Source: Kangiellaceae bacterium
GTDB taxonomy: Bacteria > Pseudomonadota > Gammaproteobacteria > Enterobacterales > Kangiellaceae
Assembly (NCBI GenBank): GCA_013373015.1
Contig: JABXIQ010000002.1
Coordinates: 1 to 64,000 of the forward strand
Length of the DNA: 64,000 nucleotides
Reading direction: 5' to 3'
The first letter of the stretch is position 1. The number at the start of each line of letters is the position of its first letter. This document shows, one piece after another, positions 44,384-54,674 of the stretch. The translations under genes were made by a program, and so were the position numbers. Under the pieces are notes generated by a model. It saw only the letters and a list, made by a program, of their open reading frames with translations, ran no database searches and had not been told where the DNA came from.

Positions 44384-45049
44384 GTGTTTTCCATGAAAAA
44401 ATTAATAACTTTAGCAGTGATTGCTGCACTAGGTACTACTGCTCACGCAGCGCAAAATGATAAACAAGACAACAAAGGTCAGCAGATTAAAGCTGAGCGT
44501 CAAGAAATCAATGAATTGCGTAAAGAAGAACATAAGCTCGAAGTAGAGCAAATGAAAATGGAAAAGGAAATCGAGCAATATCGCGATAAGGAAGAGTCAA
44601 TAGAAGAGCGTAAAGAACGCCTTGAAAAAGAAGAACAAATGCTTAAGAAAGAGCAGAAAATGCTAGAGAAAGAACAGAAAATGCTTGAAAAGGAAAAGCG
44701 CAAAATGGAAAAAGAGCGTGAAGACATGGAAGATGATTTGGGCGATTTAGAAAAGAAGGAAAAGAAGCTTGAAAAAGTAAAGGAAAAGAAAGAAAAGGAA
44801 TTATTAGCAAAGGAAATTGACGTTGCTGAAGAGCGTGCGCGTAATGAAGAAGCAATGGAGCGTTCAGCAGAAATGCGTGAAGAAGCACGTGAGCGCGCCG
44901 AAGAAGCAAGAAAGGAAGCAGAAATAAAGCGTCGTGAATTAGCCGAGCGTAAAGCTGAGCAAGAGCGTAAAGAATTAGATAAAGGCTCTGAAAAAGGCCA
45001 AGAAAAACGTGAAGAAGAAAGTAAAAAGTGGTGGCAGTTCTGGAAGTGA
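44384..45049 (+). CDS. Secreted, extremely Lys/Glu-rich coiled-coil protein of unknown function
   Basis: Signal peptide MKKLITLAVIAALGTTAHAA; then long E/K heptad-like region ending KKWWQFWK. Confidence 0.75.
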   Translation: MFSMKKLITLAVIAALGTTAHAAQNDKQDNKGQQIKAERQEINELRKEEHKLEVEQMKMEKEIEQYRDKEESIEERKERLEKEEQMLKKEQKMLEKEQKMLEKEKRKMEKEREDMEDDLGDLEKKEKKLEKVKEKKEKELLAKEIDVAEERARNEEAMERSAEMREEARERAEEARKEAEIKRRELAERKAEQERKELDKGSEKGQEKREEESKKWWQFWK

Positions 45050-45070
45050 TCAGTACTATCATCAATGACT

Positions 45071-45096
45071 AAAAGGAGCTTCGGCTCCTTTTTTTC
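45071..45096 (+). terminator. Rho-independent terminator
   Basis: AAAAGGAGCTTCGGCTCCTTTTTTT (UUCG tetraloop). Confidence 0.9.
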
Positions 45097-45317
45097 TTGC
45101 CACTATTCTATGAGCTTTGAGCTAGTTCACATCAATAATGCCAAGTCGAATAAACGAGGTTCACAATGTAATTTCAATGGCTTTAATTGTGCTACAGAAT
45201 TTTACAATTAGAACGTTAATTTGCTCACAGTTTCATCTTGAGCTCTCTAGCTTTTTTTAACAAAGAGAGTAATTTTCGAGTTGCTTATGTAAGCACACTA
45301 CACTTAAAGGTGAAATT

Positions 45318-45641
45318 ATGAAAATAAAACTATTAGTATCTCTTATTGCATCTATGTTTTTAACTACAGGAGCTATTGCCTCATACAATCCTACTAATCA
45401 ATCGGCAAAACCTGCTGATACTAAAGGACAAGAAAAAGCTGAAGAGGTGCGCTCGGATCAAGCTAATCAGAATCAGGAAGAAGAAGAGCCGATGATGGAA
45501 GAGGAGCAAAATGAAGAGCTGTATGATGACAGTGAACCTGAAGTTGATGAACAGGACATGGATGAAGAACAAGAGCCAGAAGATGAGCAGGACGAAGAAC
45601 AAGAAGATGAACAAGAGCCAGAAGACGATCAAGATAAGTAG
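45318..45641 (+). CDS. Secreted, extremely Asp/Glu-rich small protein of unknown function
   Basis: Signal peptide MKIKLLVSLIASMFLTTGAIAS; tail EEEEPMMEEEQNEELYDDSEPEVDEQDMDEEQEPEDEQDEEQEDEQEPEDDQDK. Followed by a UUCG terminator. Confidence 0.7.
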   Translation: MKIKLLVSLIASMFLTTGAIASYNPTNQSAKPADTKGQEKAEEVRSDQANQNQEEEEPMMEEEQNEELYDDSEPEVDEQDMDEEQEPEDEQDEEQEDEQEPEDDQDK

Positions 45642-45668
45642 TCTTTATAAATGGTATTCTAAATTTTT

Positions 45669-45692
45669 AGGGGCTTCGGCCCCATTTTTTTG
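45669..45692 (+). terminator. Rho-independent terminator
   Basis: AGGGGCTTCGGCCCCATTTTTTT. Confidence 0.88.
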
Positions 45693-45794
45693 TCTATGAT
45701 ATTGTATTGATCAATACTGAACTGGTAGCCATAACTTAATCTACAGCTGTTTGATCTAGCGTTAAAACATGCGAAAATAGCATCAAACTTTACA

Positions 45795-46445
45795 ATGTTA
45801 TTTGTTTTGAATAAAAATCACTTTCTTATAGAGGGGAGCGTTGGTGTCATTGAAGCCACGCTTGATGAGCCTCAGGAACCTATGCGCAAAGCGGTGGCGG
45901 TGTGTTGTCATCCCCATCCGCTGCATGGCGGTGCTATGACCAATAAAGTCATATATACGGTTTCTCGAGCACTTGCTGGTCTAGGTATCCCATCTGTACG
46001 CTTTAATTTTCGAGGTGTGGGCGAAACTCAGGGTGAGCATGATTATGGGATTGGGGAAGGTCAGGATTTAATTACAGTGATTGAATGGGCTAAGTCACAA
46101 TACCCCGAGCATGAGTTATGGCTTGCTGGCTTCAGCTTTGGCTCATGGGTTGCTGCTCTACAAGCTCACACACAACAACCCGCTCAATTGATCAGCATTG
46201 CGCCGCCAGTGAATCGCTTTAGTTTTGATGATTTTGTGATCCCTGAATGTCCTTGGTTGGTTGTTCAAGGTGATGCTGATGAAGTGGTGGATCCTAATGC
46301 TGTGTTTGATTGGCTTGATTCACTGTATCCGCAACCTACCGTAGTTAATATGCAGGGAGCTGGACATTTCTTTCATAGTCGATTGGTCGATTTGCGCGAA
46401 CAGTTAGAACAGCAATTAATTCCTAACCTGCCAGAACTGGCATAA
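45795..46445 (+). CDS. Alpha/beta hydrolase
   Basis: VCCHPHPLHGGAMTNKV; VRFNFRGVGETQG; LAGFSFGSWVA nucleophile elbow. Confidence 0.85.
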   Translation: MLFVLNKNHFLIEGSVGVIEATLDEPQEPMRKAVAVCCHPHPLHGGAMTNKVIYTVSRALAGLGIPSVRFNFRGVGETQGEHDYGIGEGQDLITVIEWAKSQYPEHELWLAGFSFGSWVAALQAHTQQPAQLISIAPPVNRFSFDDFVIPECPWLVVQGDADEVVDPNAVFDWLDSLYPQPTVVNMQGAGHFFHSRLVDLREQLEQQLIPNLPELA

Positions 46446-46451
46446 AACATT

Positions 46452-47567
46452 ATGCAAAATATCGATCTCACACCCTTAAAAAAATACCAGCAAGATTTAG
46501 CTAATGGTTTTTCGCAAGACTCTGCTCAGGCTGAAGCTATCGAAGCTTTACAAAGAGTTTATGATGATATTTTGACCCAAAGACCATCGGGTGGTTTTAT
46601 GCAGCGTTTTTCGCGTTGGCTTAGAAGTGATGGCGAAGATGCTGGTGATGATATTCAAGGGCTTTATATGTGGGGTGGCGTAGGGCGAGGCAAAACCTAC
46701 TTGATGGATACCTTTTTTAATTGCCTGCCGATCCAAGGTAAAGTTCGCTTGCACTTCCATCGCTTTATGCATGAAGTTCATGCTGAGTTAAAAAAATTAT
46801 CAGGTGAAAAGAATCCTTTAACTAAAATTGCCCAGCAATTAGCCGAACGAGCTAAAGTCATTTGTTTTGATGAGTTTTTCGTTACTGATATAACCGATGC
46901 CATGATTTTGGGCACTTTGTTTGAAGAGTTGTTCAAGCGCAAAGTGGTTTTGGTCGCAACATCCAACACTCCCCCTGAAAAGCTGTATTGGAATGGTTTG
47001 CAACGTGAACGTTTCTTGCCAGCTATTGAGCTGATTGAGCAACACTGTCAAGTGTTGAATGTTGATGGTGGTACAGATTATCGTTTGCGCACTTTGGAAA
47101 AAGCGCAGATTTATCATTATCCATTAGATCCAACCGCTGATAGCAATATGCAGACATATTTTGAGCTGCTTTCGGGCGAGAAAGGTCAAGCCAACTGTAA
47201 ACTCAAAGTAGAAGGACGTTTGATTGATGTGGTGCGCTTGTCGGAAAGCGTGGTTTGGTTTGAATTCCAATCAATTTGTATGACTGAACGCTCGTCTGCT
47301 GATTATATTGAACTGTCTCGTGGCTATCATACGGTATTTGTCAGCCATATACCGCAAATGGATAATGCCATTAATGATGCTGCGCGGCGCTTTATTGCGC
47401 TTGTTGATGAATTCTATGAGCGTCACGTTAAATTGATTATTTCAGCCGCAGTGCCACTTGAAGAGTTATATGTAGGCAGTGGTCTTGCCTTTGAGTTTAA
47501 GCGCACCATTAGCCGTTTGCAGGAAATGCAGTCGAAAGATTATCTGGCTCTAGAGCACTTGGCTTAG
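46452..47567 (+). CDS. zapE: Cell division ATPase ZapE (AFG1 family)
   Basis: GLYMWGGVGRGKTYLMDTFFNCLP; CFDEFFVTDITDAMILGTLFEELF. Confidence 0.93.
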   Translation: MQNIDLTPLKKYQQDLANGFSQDSAQAEAIEALQRVYDDILTQRPSGGFMQRFSRWLRSDGEDAGDDIQGLYMWGGVGRGKTYLMDTFFNCLPIQGKVRLHFHRFMHEVHAELKKLSGEKNPLTKIAQQLAERAKVICFDEFFVTDITDAMILGTLFEELFKRKVVLVATSNTPPEKLYWNGLQRERFLPAIELIEQHCQVLNVDGGTDYRLRTLEKAQIYHYPLDPTADSNMQTYFELLSGEKGQANCKLKVEGRLIDVVRLSESVVWFEFQSICMTERSSADYIELSRGYHTVFVSHIPQMDNAINDAARRFIALVDEFYERHVKLIISAAVPLEELYVGSGLAFEFKRTISRLQEMQSKDYLALEHLA

Positions 47568-47723
47568 TAGCTAAAATTTGCAACTTTTGGGAGCCTACTA
47601 TAAATACAAAGTCAATCAAATTTGGAAATTAACTACGGTCTTTGGAGTAAATTTTTTCTGTTATTTAATGATTTAATAAATATACTATATTATCTGCACA
47701 AAACAATAATTAAGGCTAGATAA

Positions 47724-48971
47724 ATGTCGGAATATCGGTTGACTCTTAAAATATCATCGGATGATGAAAAAATAATAAGTCACATTAAAAGTGGTTTAAA
47801 TTTACTGAATGAAGATATTGATGCTGCAAATGCCTATTTTGAAAATAATCTTGATTTCAGTTTTCTCGAAGAACCCAAAATTGAGCTATTCCAAATAGAA
47901 ATAACTCAGTTAGCCATTCAGCTTACTTACTATAATGTTGGTGGTTTGGAGTCTTATAATACTTTCACTCAGAGTTTATCCGAATTATCGGGCTCGACCA
48001 TAAGTGGGGATTGTTATTCTTTTGATTACGGTCCATGCGAATATATGGATTATAAAAATGGTAAGCGCTACGACCCTTTGTTAGAAGGCTCTAATGACAG
48101 AATAAAAGGTATTTATAAGCTAATTGACGACACTAAGCTGGAAGCTTTGTTTGACGATCTAAACAAAGCTCCTTTGAGTGATTCTGAGCAATTAGAAGTG
48201 GCTAGGTTTATTTGCGTTAATGAATCCAGCCACTACTTAAAATCCTTTTTAGACCACTCCAGTATTAATAAAGAAGCAGTGCTAAAATATAAATTTGAGT
48301 TGTTTGATCTGGCGAATTATGAGTCTGAACATCCAGAAAGCGCTTATAAATTTTTAGCGGCTCTTGGCGCTGATATGCAAAAAATTCGAATTGATTGTAA
48401 ATGGTTCATCAAGGATCAAGAGTTAATCCGTCTTACTGATGAATTGGTCGCTAACTGGGAGTGTGATACGCCCCATGAGTGCCTTGAAGAAGATGAATAT
48501 TATGCTGATCATGTTGAAAAGTGGAAGCAGCTTGGTGCAAAAACAGACATTTTATTTAATAAAGGCACAAAGTGGCGTGGGTCGAGTGACTGGGGAAAAA
48601 CTGACGAACAGGAGTGGTTTAGAGTTTCGGCAAGACTAGAATACAAGCCTGTCGATGATGAGTGGGTTAGCGCTTTTGTGCAAGCCTGTCAAACGTTGAC
48701 TGATAACCTAGCAAGCTTTGAAGCACGGATTATAGTTCAGCCAAGAGAAAGAGTTTACTTGTTGACCAATGCAAAGAACATGACTTGGAGTGATCCTCAA
48801 GACCCGCCCAAAGAAATATGCATTGATTACAGCTCATGGCCTATGCCCTATGAGCCGTTATCACAAACTAAGCAAGCTGCATTGGAAATTCAAGAAACAG
48901 AGGTGTTAGACCAGGTTAGTGGCAAACAAAAGTTTTTAAGTAGGCTTTGGAGGCGTTTAAAAGGCAGGTAA
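47724..48971 (+). CDS. Hypothetical protein, no recognised family
   Basis: 415-aa open frame with ordinary composition; no motif recognised. Confidence 0.6.
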   Translation: MSEYRLTLKISSDDEKIISHIKSGLNLLNEDIDAANAYFENNLDFSFLEEPKIELFQIEITQLAIQLTYYNVGGLESYNTFTQSLSELSGSTISGDCYSFDYGPCEYMDYKNGKRYDPLLEGSNDRIKGIYKLIDDTKLEALFDDLNKAPLSDSEQLEVARFICVNESSHYLKSFLDHSSINKEAVLKYKFELFDLANYESEHPESAYKFLAALGADMQKIRIDCKWFIKDQELIRLTDELVANWECDTPHECLEEDEYYADHVEKWKQLGAKTDILFNKGTKWRGSSDWGKTDEQEWFRVSARLEYKPVDDEWVSAFVQACQTLTDNLASFEARIIVQPRERVYLLTNAKNMTWSDPQDPPKEICIDYSSWPMPYEPLSQTKQAALEIQETEVLDQVSGKQKFLSRLWRRLKGR

Positions 48972-49026
48972 CAAGCGCAAACATAAAACTTATGATTCAA
49001 TGACTTCATTAGATACTAATATTAAA

Positions 49027-49047
49027 AAAGCCGGCAATGCCGGCTCT
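49027..49047 (-). terminator. Rho-independent terminator for the HU-like gene
   Basis: aaaaaagccggcaatgccggctc; on the minus strand GAGCCGGCATTGCCGGCTTTTTT. Confidence 0.8.
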
Positions 49048-49072
49048 TGAATTTGTTAATAAGCAGTTGAGC

Positions 49073-49414
49073 TTATTTTACCATATCTTTTAGCTTTTTC
49101 AGTGGGCGTACTTTTACTGCAACGCTTGCTGGTTTAGCTTTGAACATAGTTTCTTCGCCAGTGAAAGGGTTGATACCTTTACGTGCTTTAACTGCTGGCT
49201 TCTTAACAGTACTGATTTTTAACAAGCCTGGTAAAGTGAACTCCCCAACTGAACGTTTCTTAACGTGACGCTCAATTACTACCCCTAGTTCATCCAATAC
49301 GGCTGCAACGTCTTTCTTTGTAAGACCAGTTTGGGCTGAGATTTCATTTAAGATTTGTGTTTTTGTGAACTTCTCTTTGACGGCTGAGATCTTACGAGCT
49401 TTATTATCTGCCAT
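49073..49414 (-). CDS. HU/IHF-family DNA-binding protein (Lys-rich)
   Basis: FTKTQILNEISAQTGLTKKDVAAVLDELG...GEFTLPGLLKISTVKKPAVKARKGINPFTGEETMFKAKPAS. Confidence 0.85.
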   Translation of the reverse strand: MADNKARKISAVKEKFTKTQILNEISAQTGLTKKDVAAVLDELGVVIERHVKKRSVGEFTLPGLLKISTVKKPAVKARKGINPFTGEETMFKAKPASVAVKVRPLKKLKDMVK

Positions 49415-49728
49415 TTTTCCTTTGCCTCTTTTGTTAATTAGTTGTTAAAATAGTCATTGTCTTGGCGAGTAATGCAAAATTGACTCTCCCAGCGCTTTTT
49501 ATAGCGCTAAAAGCCCCGTAAATAAAGTCTTTTGTGATGAATTAAGGCTAAAATTCATAATTTTTACCAAGACAGACAAATATTTTAGATTAATCGAGCA
49601 CTGCCTCTTGTGTTAGGGAGGTGGTTTCTGTACAATTCGCGCTCTATTTTTCAGGGGCTGCTGTTTCGTGCGTGGCACAAAAGCGGCTTCTTTTGCGGGT
49701 GCAAACGGCTTTTTGGAGCTTAAAGAAT

Positions 49729-50157
49729 ATGAAAACATTTAGTGCAAAGCCTGAATCTGTAAAACGCGACTGGTTTGTCGTTGATGCAGAAGGCAAAACT
49801 TTAGGTCGTTTAGCGACTGAAGTTGCTCGCCGTTTAAAAGGCAAGCATAAAGCAGAATACACGCCTCACGTTGATACTGGTGACTACATCATCATCATCA
49901 ACGCTGAGAAAGTTACTGTGACTGGCAACAAAGCAGAAGACAAAATGTACTACCGTCACTCTGGTTACCCAGGCGGTATTAAAGAGATTAATTTCAATGA
50001 CTTACAAGCTCGTAAGCCTGAAATGATCATCGAGAAAGCGGTTAAAGGCATGCTTCCTAAAAATCCATTAGGTCGCGCTATGTTCCGTAAATTGAAAGTA
50101 TATGCGGGTCCTGAGCATGATCATTCAGCTCAGCAACCAATCGCTTTAGAAATATAA
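49729..50157 (+). CDS. rplM: 50S ribosomal protein L13
   Basis: [53 protein letters not shown]. The supplied ORF extends 36 codons too far upstream. Confidence 0.97.
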   Translation: MKTFSAKPESVKRDWFVVDAEGKTLGRLATEVARRLKGKHKAEYTPHVDTGDYIIIINAEKVTVTGNKAEDKMYYRHSGYPGGIKEINFNDLQARKPEMIIEKAVKGMLPKNPLGRAMFRKLKVYAGPEHDHSAQQPIALEI

Positions 50158-50168
50158 GGTAGAAGACA

Positions 50169-50558
50169 ATGGCTGAACAATATTACGGTACAGGTCGTCG
50201 TAAGAGCTCAACAGCTCGCGTATTCTTGCGTCCAGGTAATGGTGGTATCACTATTAACCAGAAGAGCATTGAAGACTACTTCGGTCGCGAAACTTCTCGT
50301 ATGGTCGTTCGTCAACCACTAGAGTTGACTGAAACGTTAGAAAAATTCGATGTGTACGTTACTGTAGCTGGTGGCGGCGGTACTGGCCAAGCTGGTGCAA
50401 TTCGTCACGGTATTACTCGTGCATTGATGGAATACGACGAAGAATTACGTCCAGCATTACGCAAAGCTGGTTATGTGACTCGTGATGCTCGTGCTGTTGA
50501 GCGTAAGAAAGTGGGTCTTCATAAAGCACGTAAGAAACCTCAATTCTCTAAGCGTTAA
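50169..50558 (+). CDS. rpsI: 30S ribosomal protein S9
   Basis: [36 protein letters not shown]...KKPQFSKR. Confidence 0.98.
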   Translation: MAEQYYGTGRRKSSTARVFLRPGNGGITINQKSIEDYFGRETSRMVVRQPLELTETLEKFDVYVTVAGGGGTGQAGAIRHGITRALMEYDEELRPALRKAGYVTRDARAVERKKVGLHKARKKPQFSKR

Positions 50559-50598
50559 TCGCGATTGCTCTTTTCAAGAGCGAGAATTCAGAAGTTCA

Positions 50599-50628
50599 AA
50601 ATGCCTGCACTATGCAGGCATTTTTTTA
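50599..50628 (+). terminator. Rho-independent terminator downstream of rpsI
   Basis: AATGCCTGCACTATGCAGGCATTTTTTT. Confidence 0.9.
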
Positions 50629-50876
50629 TCCCCAGAAATAAATCATAAACTATTTATTGCTATGATTTTCTTTTAGTATTTTCAATAGTTTATTAACACT
50701 CAATCTGGTCAGACCACATTGTAATTGTAGCCAATATGCTTTATGATCCCCGCCCAGTATCTTAGCAAAGCCCCTACATTTTTTAGGGTTTTGCTGGTGC
50801 AGGTTTTTTTAATCAAATTTGATTTTTTATGACCATGGGTATGTTACCGATGGTTTCTTGTGGGGAGATTAACCAA

Positions 50877-51476
50877 ATGAGCAAAGAGAGCGTCAACAAA
50901 GGACGCAGAAATCTGCTAATTGGAGCTACCAGTGCGGTAGGCGCCGTTGGTGTGATTGGTGCGGCTGTACCTTTTGTTCGCTCCTGGGCACCAAGCGAGA
51001 AAGCGCAATCTGCGGGTGCACCAGTAGAGTATGATTACAGCAAATTAGAAATGGGCCAGCAGGTAACTGTTGAGTGGCGTGGTAAGCCAGTATGGGTTAT
51101 GCGTCGCAATGCAAAAATGCTTGATTCTGTGACTCAAAGTAATGATCTGGTAGCGGATCCAAATTCGGATAATACCGATCAACAGCCTGAGAACTGTAAA
51201 AACGAATATCGCTCGGTTGATCCTGAGATTTTCGTGGCGGTTGGTTTATGTACTCACTTGGGTTGCTCGCCAAAACTTTATGCCGACGCCGGCTCTCTGG
51301 GTGGTGACTGGATTGGTGGTTTCTACTGTCCTTGTCACGGTTCTAAGTTCGACTTAGCGGGGCGTGTATATTCTGGCGTTCCAGCGAATGCAAATTTAGA
51401 AGTGCCACCTTACGTCCTCGATACTTCTGCTAAAACAGTTATGATCGGTGTCTCAGGCGAAGAGGGGGATGCATAA
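50877..51476 (+). CDS. petA: Ubiquinol-cytochrome c reductase Rieske iron-sulfur subunit
   Basis: Tat-type GRRNLLIGATSAVGAVGVIG; CTHLGCSPK and CPCHGSKFD Rieske motifs. Confidence 0.95.
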   Translation: MSKESVNKGRRNLLIGATSAVGAVGVIGAAVPFVRSWAPSEKAQSAGAPVEYDYSKLEMGQQVTVEWRGKPVWVMRRNAKMLDSVTQSNDLVADPNSDNTDQQPENCKNEYRSVDPEIFVAVGLCTHLGCSPKLYADAGSLGGDWIGGFYCPCHGSKFDLAGRVYSGVPANANLEVPPYVLDTSAKTVMIGVSGEEGDA

Positions 51477-52690
51477 TGTTTAAGAATTTAATGGCTTGGA
51501 TCGACAAGCGTTTCCCAATGACCAAAGTGTGGAATGAGCACTTGGCAGAATACTATGCACCAAAGAACTTTAACTTCTGGTATTTCTTTGGTTCTTTAGC
51601 ATTACTAGTATTAGTGAACCAATTATTAACAGGTATCTGGCTAACCATGTTCTACAGCCCAAGCGAGCCATTCGCTTCGGTTGAATACATCATGCGCGAT
51701 GTGGATATGGGCTGGGTTATCCGTTACTTGCACTCAACCGGTGCTTCAGCGTTCTTCGTAGTGGTTTATTTGCACATGTTCCGCGGCATTATGTACGGTT
51801 CATACAAAAGCCCACGCGAATTGATCTGGATCTTCGGCATGATCATTTTCGTATTATTGATGGCTGAAGCTTTCATGGGTTACTTATTACCATGGGGGCA
51901 AATGTCATTCTGGGGTGCGCAAGTAATTATTAACCTGTTCGGCACTATCCCAGTGGTGGGTGGTGATTTGGTTGAGTGGATCCGTGGTGACTTCACTTTA
52001 TCATTAGCGACTTTGAACCGCTTCTTCGCATTGCACGTAGTAGCAGTACCATTAGCATTAGTGGCTATGGTGTTCTTACACATTGTTGCATTGCATAAAG
52101 TGGGTTCTAACAACCCTGATGGTGTTGAAATCAAAGACCACAAAGATGAAAACGGTATTCCATTAGACGGTATTCCTTTCCACCCATACTACACAGTGAA
52201 AGACATTGTTGGCGTTGTGGTGTTTATGATGATCTTCTTAGGTATCGTATTCTTTGCTCCAGATTTTGGCGGCTATTTCTTAGAGCGTCCAAACTTTGAG
52301 CCAGCGAATCCGCTGAAAACTCCAGCGCACATTGCGCCAGTCTGGTACTTCACGCCGTTCTACACTATCTTGCGTGCAGTTCCACACCCATTCTGGGGCT
52401 TCATGGCAATGGCGGCAGCGATTATCGTTCTATTCTTGTTGCCTTGGCTGGATCGCCAAAAAGTGAAATCAATCCGCTACCGTGGTGCATCATACAAAAT
52501 CGCCTTGGCTATCTTTGTAGTGTGCTTCTGTGTATTGGGTTACTTAGGTGTAGTTGCGGTAACGCCAACGACTAAGCTTTTAGGCCAGTTGTGTACTGTT
52601 TACTACTTTGCGTTCTTCTTGATTATTCTTCCGCTATTGCCGAAGTTTGAGAAGACTAAACCAGTACCAGAAAGGATAACAGACAAATGA
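51476..52690 (+). CDS. petB: Cytochrome b
   Basis: NFWYFFGSLALLVLVNQLLTGIWLTMFYSPS; YLHMFRGIMYGSYKSPRELIW. Confidence 0.97.
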   Translation: MFKNLMAWIDKRFPMTKVWNEHLAEYYAPKNFNFWYFFGSLALLVLVNQLLTGIWLTMFYSPSEPFASVEYIMRDVDMGWVIRYLHSTGASAFFVVVYLHMFRGIMYGSYKSPRELIWIFGMIIFVLLMAEAFMGYLLPWGQMSFWGAQVIINLFGTIPVVGGDLVEWIRGDFTLSLATLNRFFALHVVAVPLALVAMVFLHIVALHKVGSNNPDGVEIKDHKDENGIPLDGIPFHPYYTVKDIVGVVVFMMIFLGIVFFAPDFGGYFLERPNFEPANPLKTPAHIAPVWYFTPFYTILRAVPHPFWGFMAMAAAIIVLFLLPWLDRQKVKSIRYRGASYKIALAIFVVCFCVLGYLGVVAVTPTTKLLGQLCTVYYFAFFLIILPLLPKFEKTKPVPERITDK

Positions 52691-53529
52691 AAAAGTTAAT
52701 TAAAGCTATTTTATTATTGGTTCCTGTTGCCGCTTTCGCAGCTGGTGGCGGTGCAACCTACCCAAATGAACACGCAAACATTGATTACAGCGATAAAGGT
52801 TCTTTACAAAACGGCGCCAAGTTGTACATCAACTATTGTGCGGGCTGTCACTCAATGGAATATGTGCGTTATTCGCGTATTGCTAAAGACTTGGGTTTAA
52901 CCGAAGAGCAAACCATGAACAACTTGGTCATGGGTGATGCTAAATTCGGTGATACCTTAAAGAAAAGCATGAACGGCACTTTAGCTAAGAAATGGTTTGG
53001 TGTTGACCCATTAGACCTAACTTTGGTTGCTCGTGTGCGTGGTAACGACTGGGTATTTAACTACCTTAACGCTTTCTATGCTGATCCTGCGCGTCCTTTT
53101 GGCGTGAATAACACGGTTTTTCCAGATGTGGGTATGCCTCATATTTTGGCTGACCTACAGGGTTTACAAGCAAAAAGCGATGAGTTGATTTCTATCGAAG
53201 AGCAAATTTCTTCAGCAAAAGACGTATTGTCTGACAAAAATTCATCAGCAGAAGCTCGTGCTAAAGCTAATGATGCAATTCATGATGCTGAAGTTGCGAT
53301 GAAAGAATTAGCTGCTAATGGCGGTATGTTCGTACAGGTTCAAGAAGGTTTAATGAAACCTGATGAGTACAAAGAGAACATGCGTGATTTAACAGCGTTT
53401 CTTGCTTACACCTCTAATCCGGTAAAAATGGAAAGTAAAAGCATTGGTATTTGGGCCATCATTTTCTTGTTGATCCTTTTAGTTTTTGCTTATTTCTTAA
53501 AGAAAGAGTTCTGGAAAGACATCCATTAA
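52687..53529 (+). CDS. petC: Cytochrome c1
   Basis: YCAGCHSMEYVRYSRIAKDLG haem motif; C-terminal TM anchor. Confidence 0.95.
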   Translation: MKKLIKAILLLVPVAAFAAGGGATYPNEHANIDYSDKGSLQNGAKLYINYCAGCHSMEYVRYSRIAKDLGLTEEQTMNNLVMGDAKFGDTLKKSMNGTLAKKWFGVDPLDLTLVARVRGNDWVFNYLNAFYADPARPFGVNNTVFPDVGMPHILADLQGLQAKSDELISIEEQISSAKDVLSDKNSSAEARAKANDAIHDAEVAMKELAANGGMFVQVQEGLMKPDEYKENMRDLTAFLAYTSNPVKMESKSIGIWAIIFLLILLVFAYFLKKEFWKDIH

Positions 53530-53596
53530 TCGGTATTTCTAGCCTCGGTATGTTATTAACTTAACGACCGAGGCTTATTAGTTTTTATTCAGGAGA

Positions 53597-54235
53597 ATGA
53601 GTATGGCAGTAGTTGCCAAGCGTTCAGTTATGACATTATTTTCAGGTAATGATGTATACAGCCATCAGGCACGTATCGTTTTAGCTGAAAAAGGTGTTAA
53701 TTATGAAGTGATTGAAGTCACGCCAGAGCGTGTACCAGAAGATTTAATCGACTTAAATCCTTATGGTTCGGTTCCGACGTTAATCGATCGCGATTTAGTC
53801 TTATATGAAGCGAACATCGTAATGGAATATCTTGATGAACGTTTCCCACACCCGCCTTTAATGCCAGTTTATCCAGTAACTCGTGGTCGTAGCCGTTTGA
53901 TGATGCATCGCATTGCAAAAGAATGGTACAGCCAATATGAGCTTATTGTTAATGGCGCTGAAACCAAAGCTAAAAAAGCGCGTAAAGAGTTGCAAGAAAG
54001 TATCATGGCATTAGCGCCAGTGTTTGCCGCAAGCGACTATTTCATGAGTGAAGAGTTTTCTTTGGTTGATTGCGTGATCGCACCATTACTATGGCGTGCC
54101 GAGCATTTAGGTTTGGAAATCTCAGGTCGCGGTAGCAAAGCTATTCATGACTACATGGAGCGTATTTTTGAGCGCGAATCTTTCAAGGTTAGTTTAACCG
54201 AAGAAGAGCGTGAACTTAAATTAGGTCTAATGTAA
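53597..54235 (+). CDS. sspA: Stringent starvation protein A (GST-like)
   Basis: MTLFSGNDVYSHQARIVLAEKGVNYEVIEV; position after petC. Confidence 0.95.
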   Translation: MSMAVVAKRSVMTLFSGNDVYSHQARIVLAEKGVNYEVIEVTPERVPEDLIDLNPYGSVPTLIDRDLVLYEANIVMEYLDERFPHPPLMPVYPVTRGRSRLMMHRIAKEWYSQYELIVNGAETKAKKARKELQESIMALAPVFAASDYFMSEEFSLVDCVIAPLLWRAEHLGLEISGRGSKAIHDYMERIFERESFKVSLTEEERELKLGLM

Positions 54236-54651
54236 TGGCGGGTTCTGCGCCATTACAACCCTATCTTCTAATCGCTTATTATGAGTGGATTGTCGATAAT
54301 GAATGGACTCCGCAAATTCTAGTCGATGTATCTTTGCCCAATGTTGATGTTCCGCAGCAATTTGCTAATGATGGCAAGATCGTTCTTAATATTTCGCCAT
54401 CTGCAGTTGCTCACTTTGAAATGGATCATGAGCATATTAGTTTTAGCGCTCGCTTTTCAGGCTCTTCGTTAAGTATTTATGTGCCGACAAATGCTATTTT
54501 AGCTATTTATGCACGAGAAAATGAGCAAGGGATTATGTTCTCTCCTAACATGTATGGCGAGCATAGTGAGGGTAACGGTGATGATGAACCACCAACACCT
54601 GAACCATCTAAAACAGCAAAAGATCGCTCTTTTCTAAAAGTGGTCAAGTAG
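54235..54651 (+). CDS. sspB: ClpXP protease specificity-enhancing factor SspB
   Basis: PYLLIAYYEWIVDNEWTPQILVDVSLPNVDVPQQFANDGKIVLNISPSAV. Confidence 0.94.
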   Translation: MAGSAPLQPYLLIAYYEWIVDNEWTPQILVDVSLPNVDVPQQFANDGKIVLNISPSAVAHFEMDHEHISFSARFSGSSLSIYVPTNAILAIYARENEQGIMFSPNMYGEHSEGNGDDEPPTPEPSKTAKDRSFLKVVK

Positions 54652-54674
54652 CAGATCAAGTAGCAATAGAAATA

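Noticed and set aside
44500-45065. Antisense ORFs 44500-44727 and 44643-45065
   Set aside because: Ser/Phe/Leu-rich complements of the Glu/Lys codon-rich gene; a composition artefact.
45381-45632. Hydrophobic antisense ORF 45381-45632
   Set aside because: Complement of the Asp/Glu-rich tail gives artificial Phe/Leu/Ile runs.
49621-49728. N-terminal extension of the rplM ORF
   Set aside because: Conserved L13 start is MKTFSAKP at 49729; the upstream part is leader.
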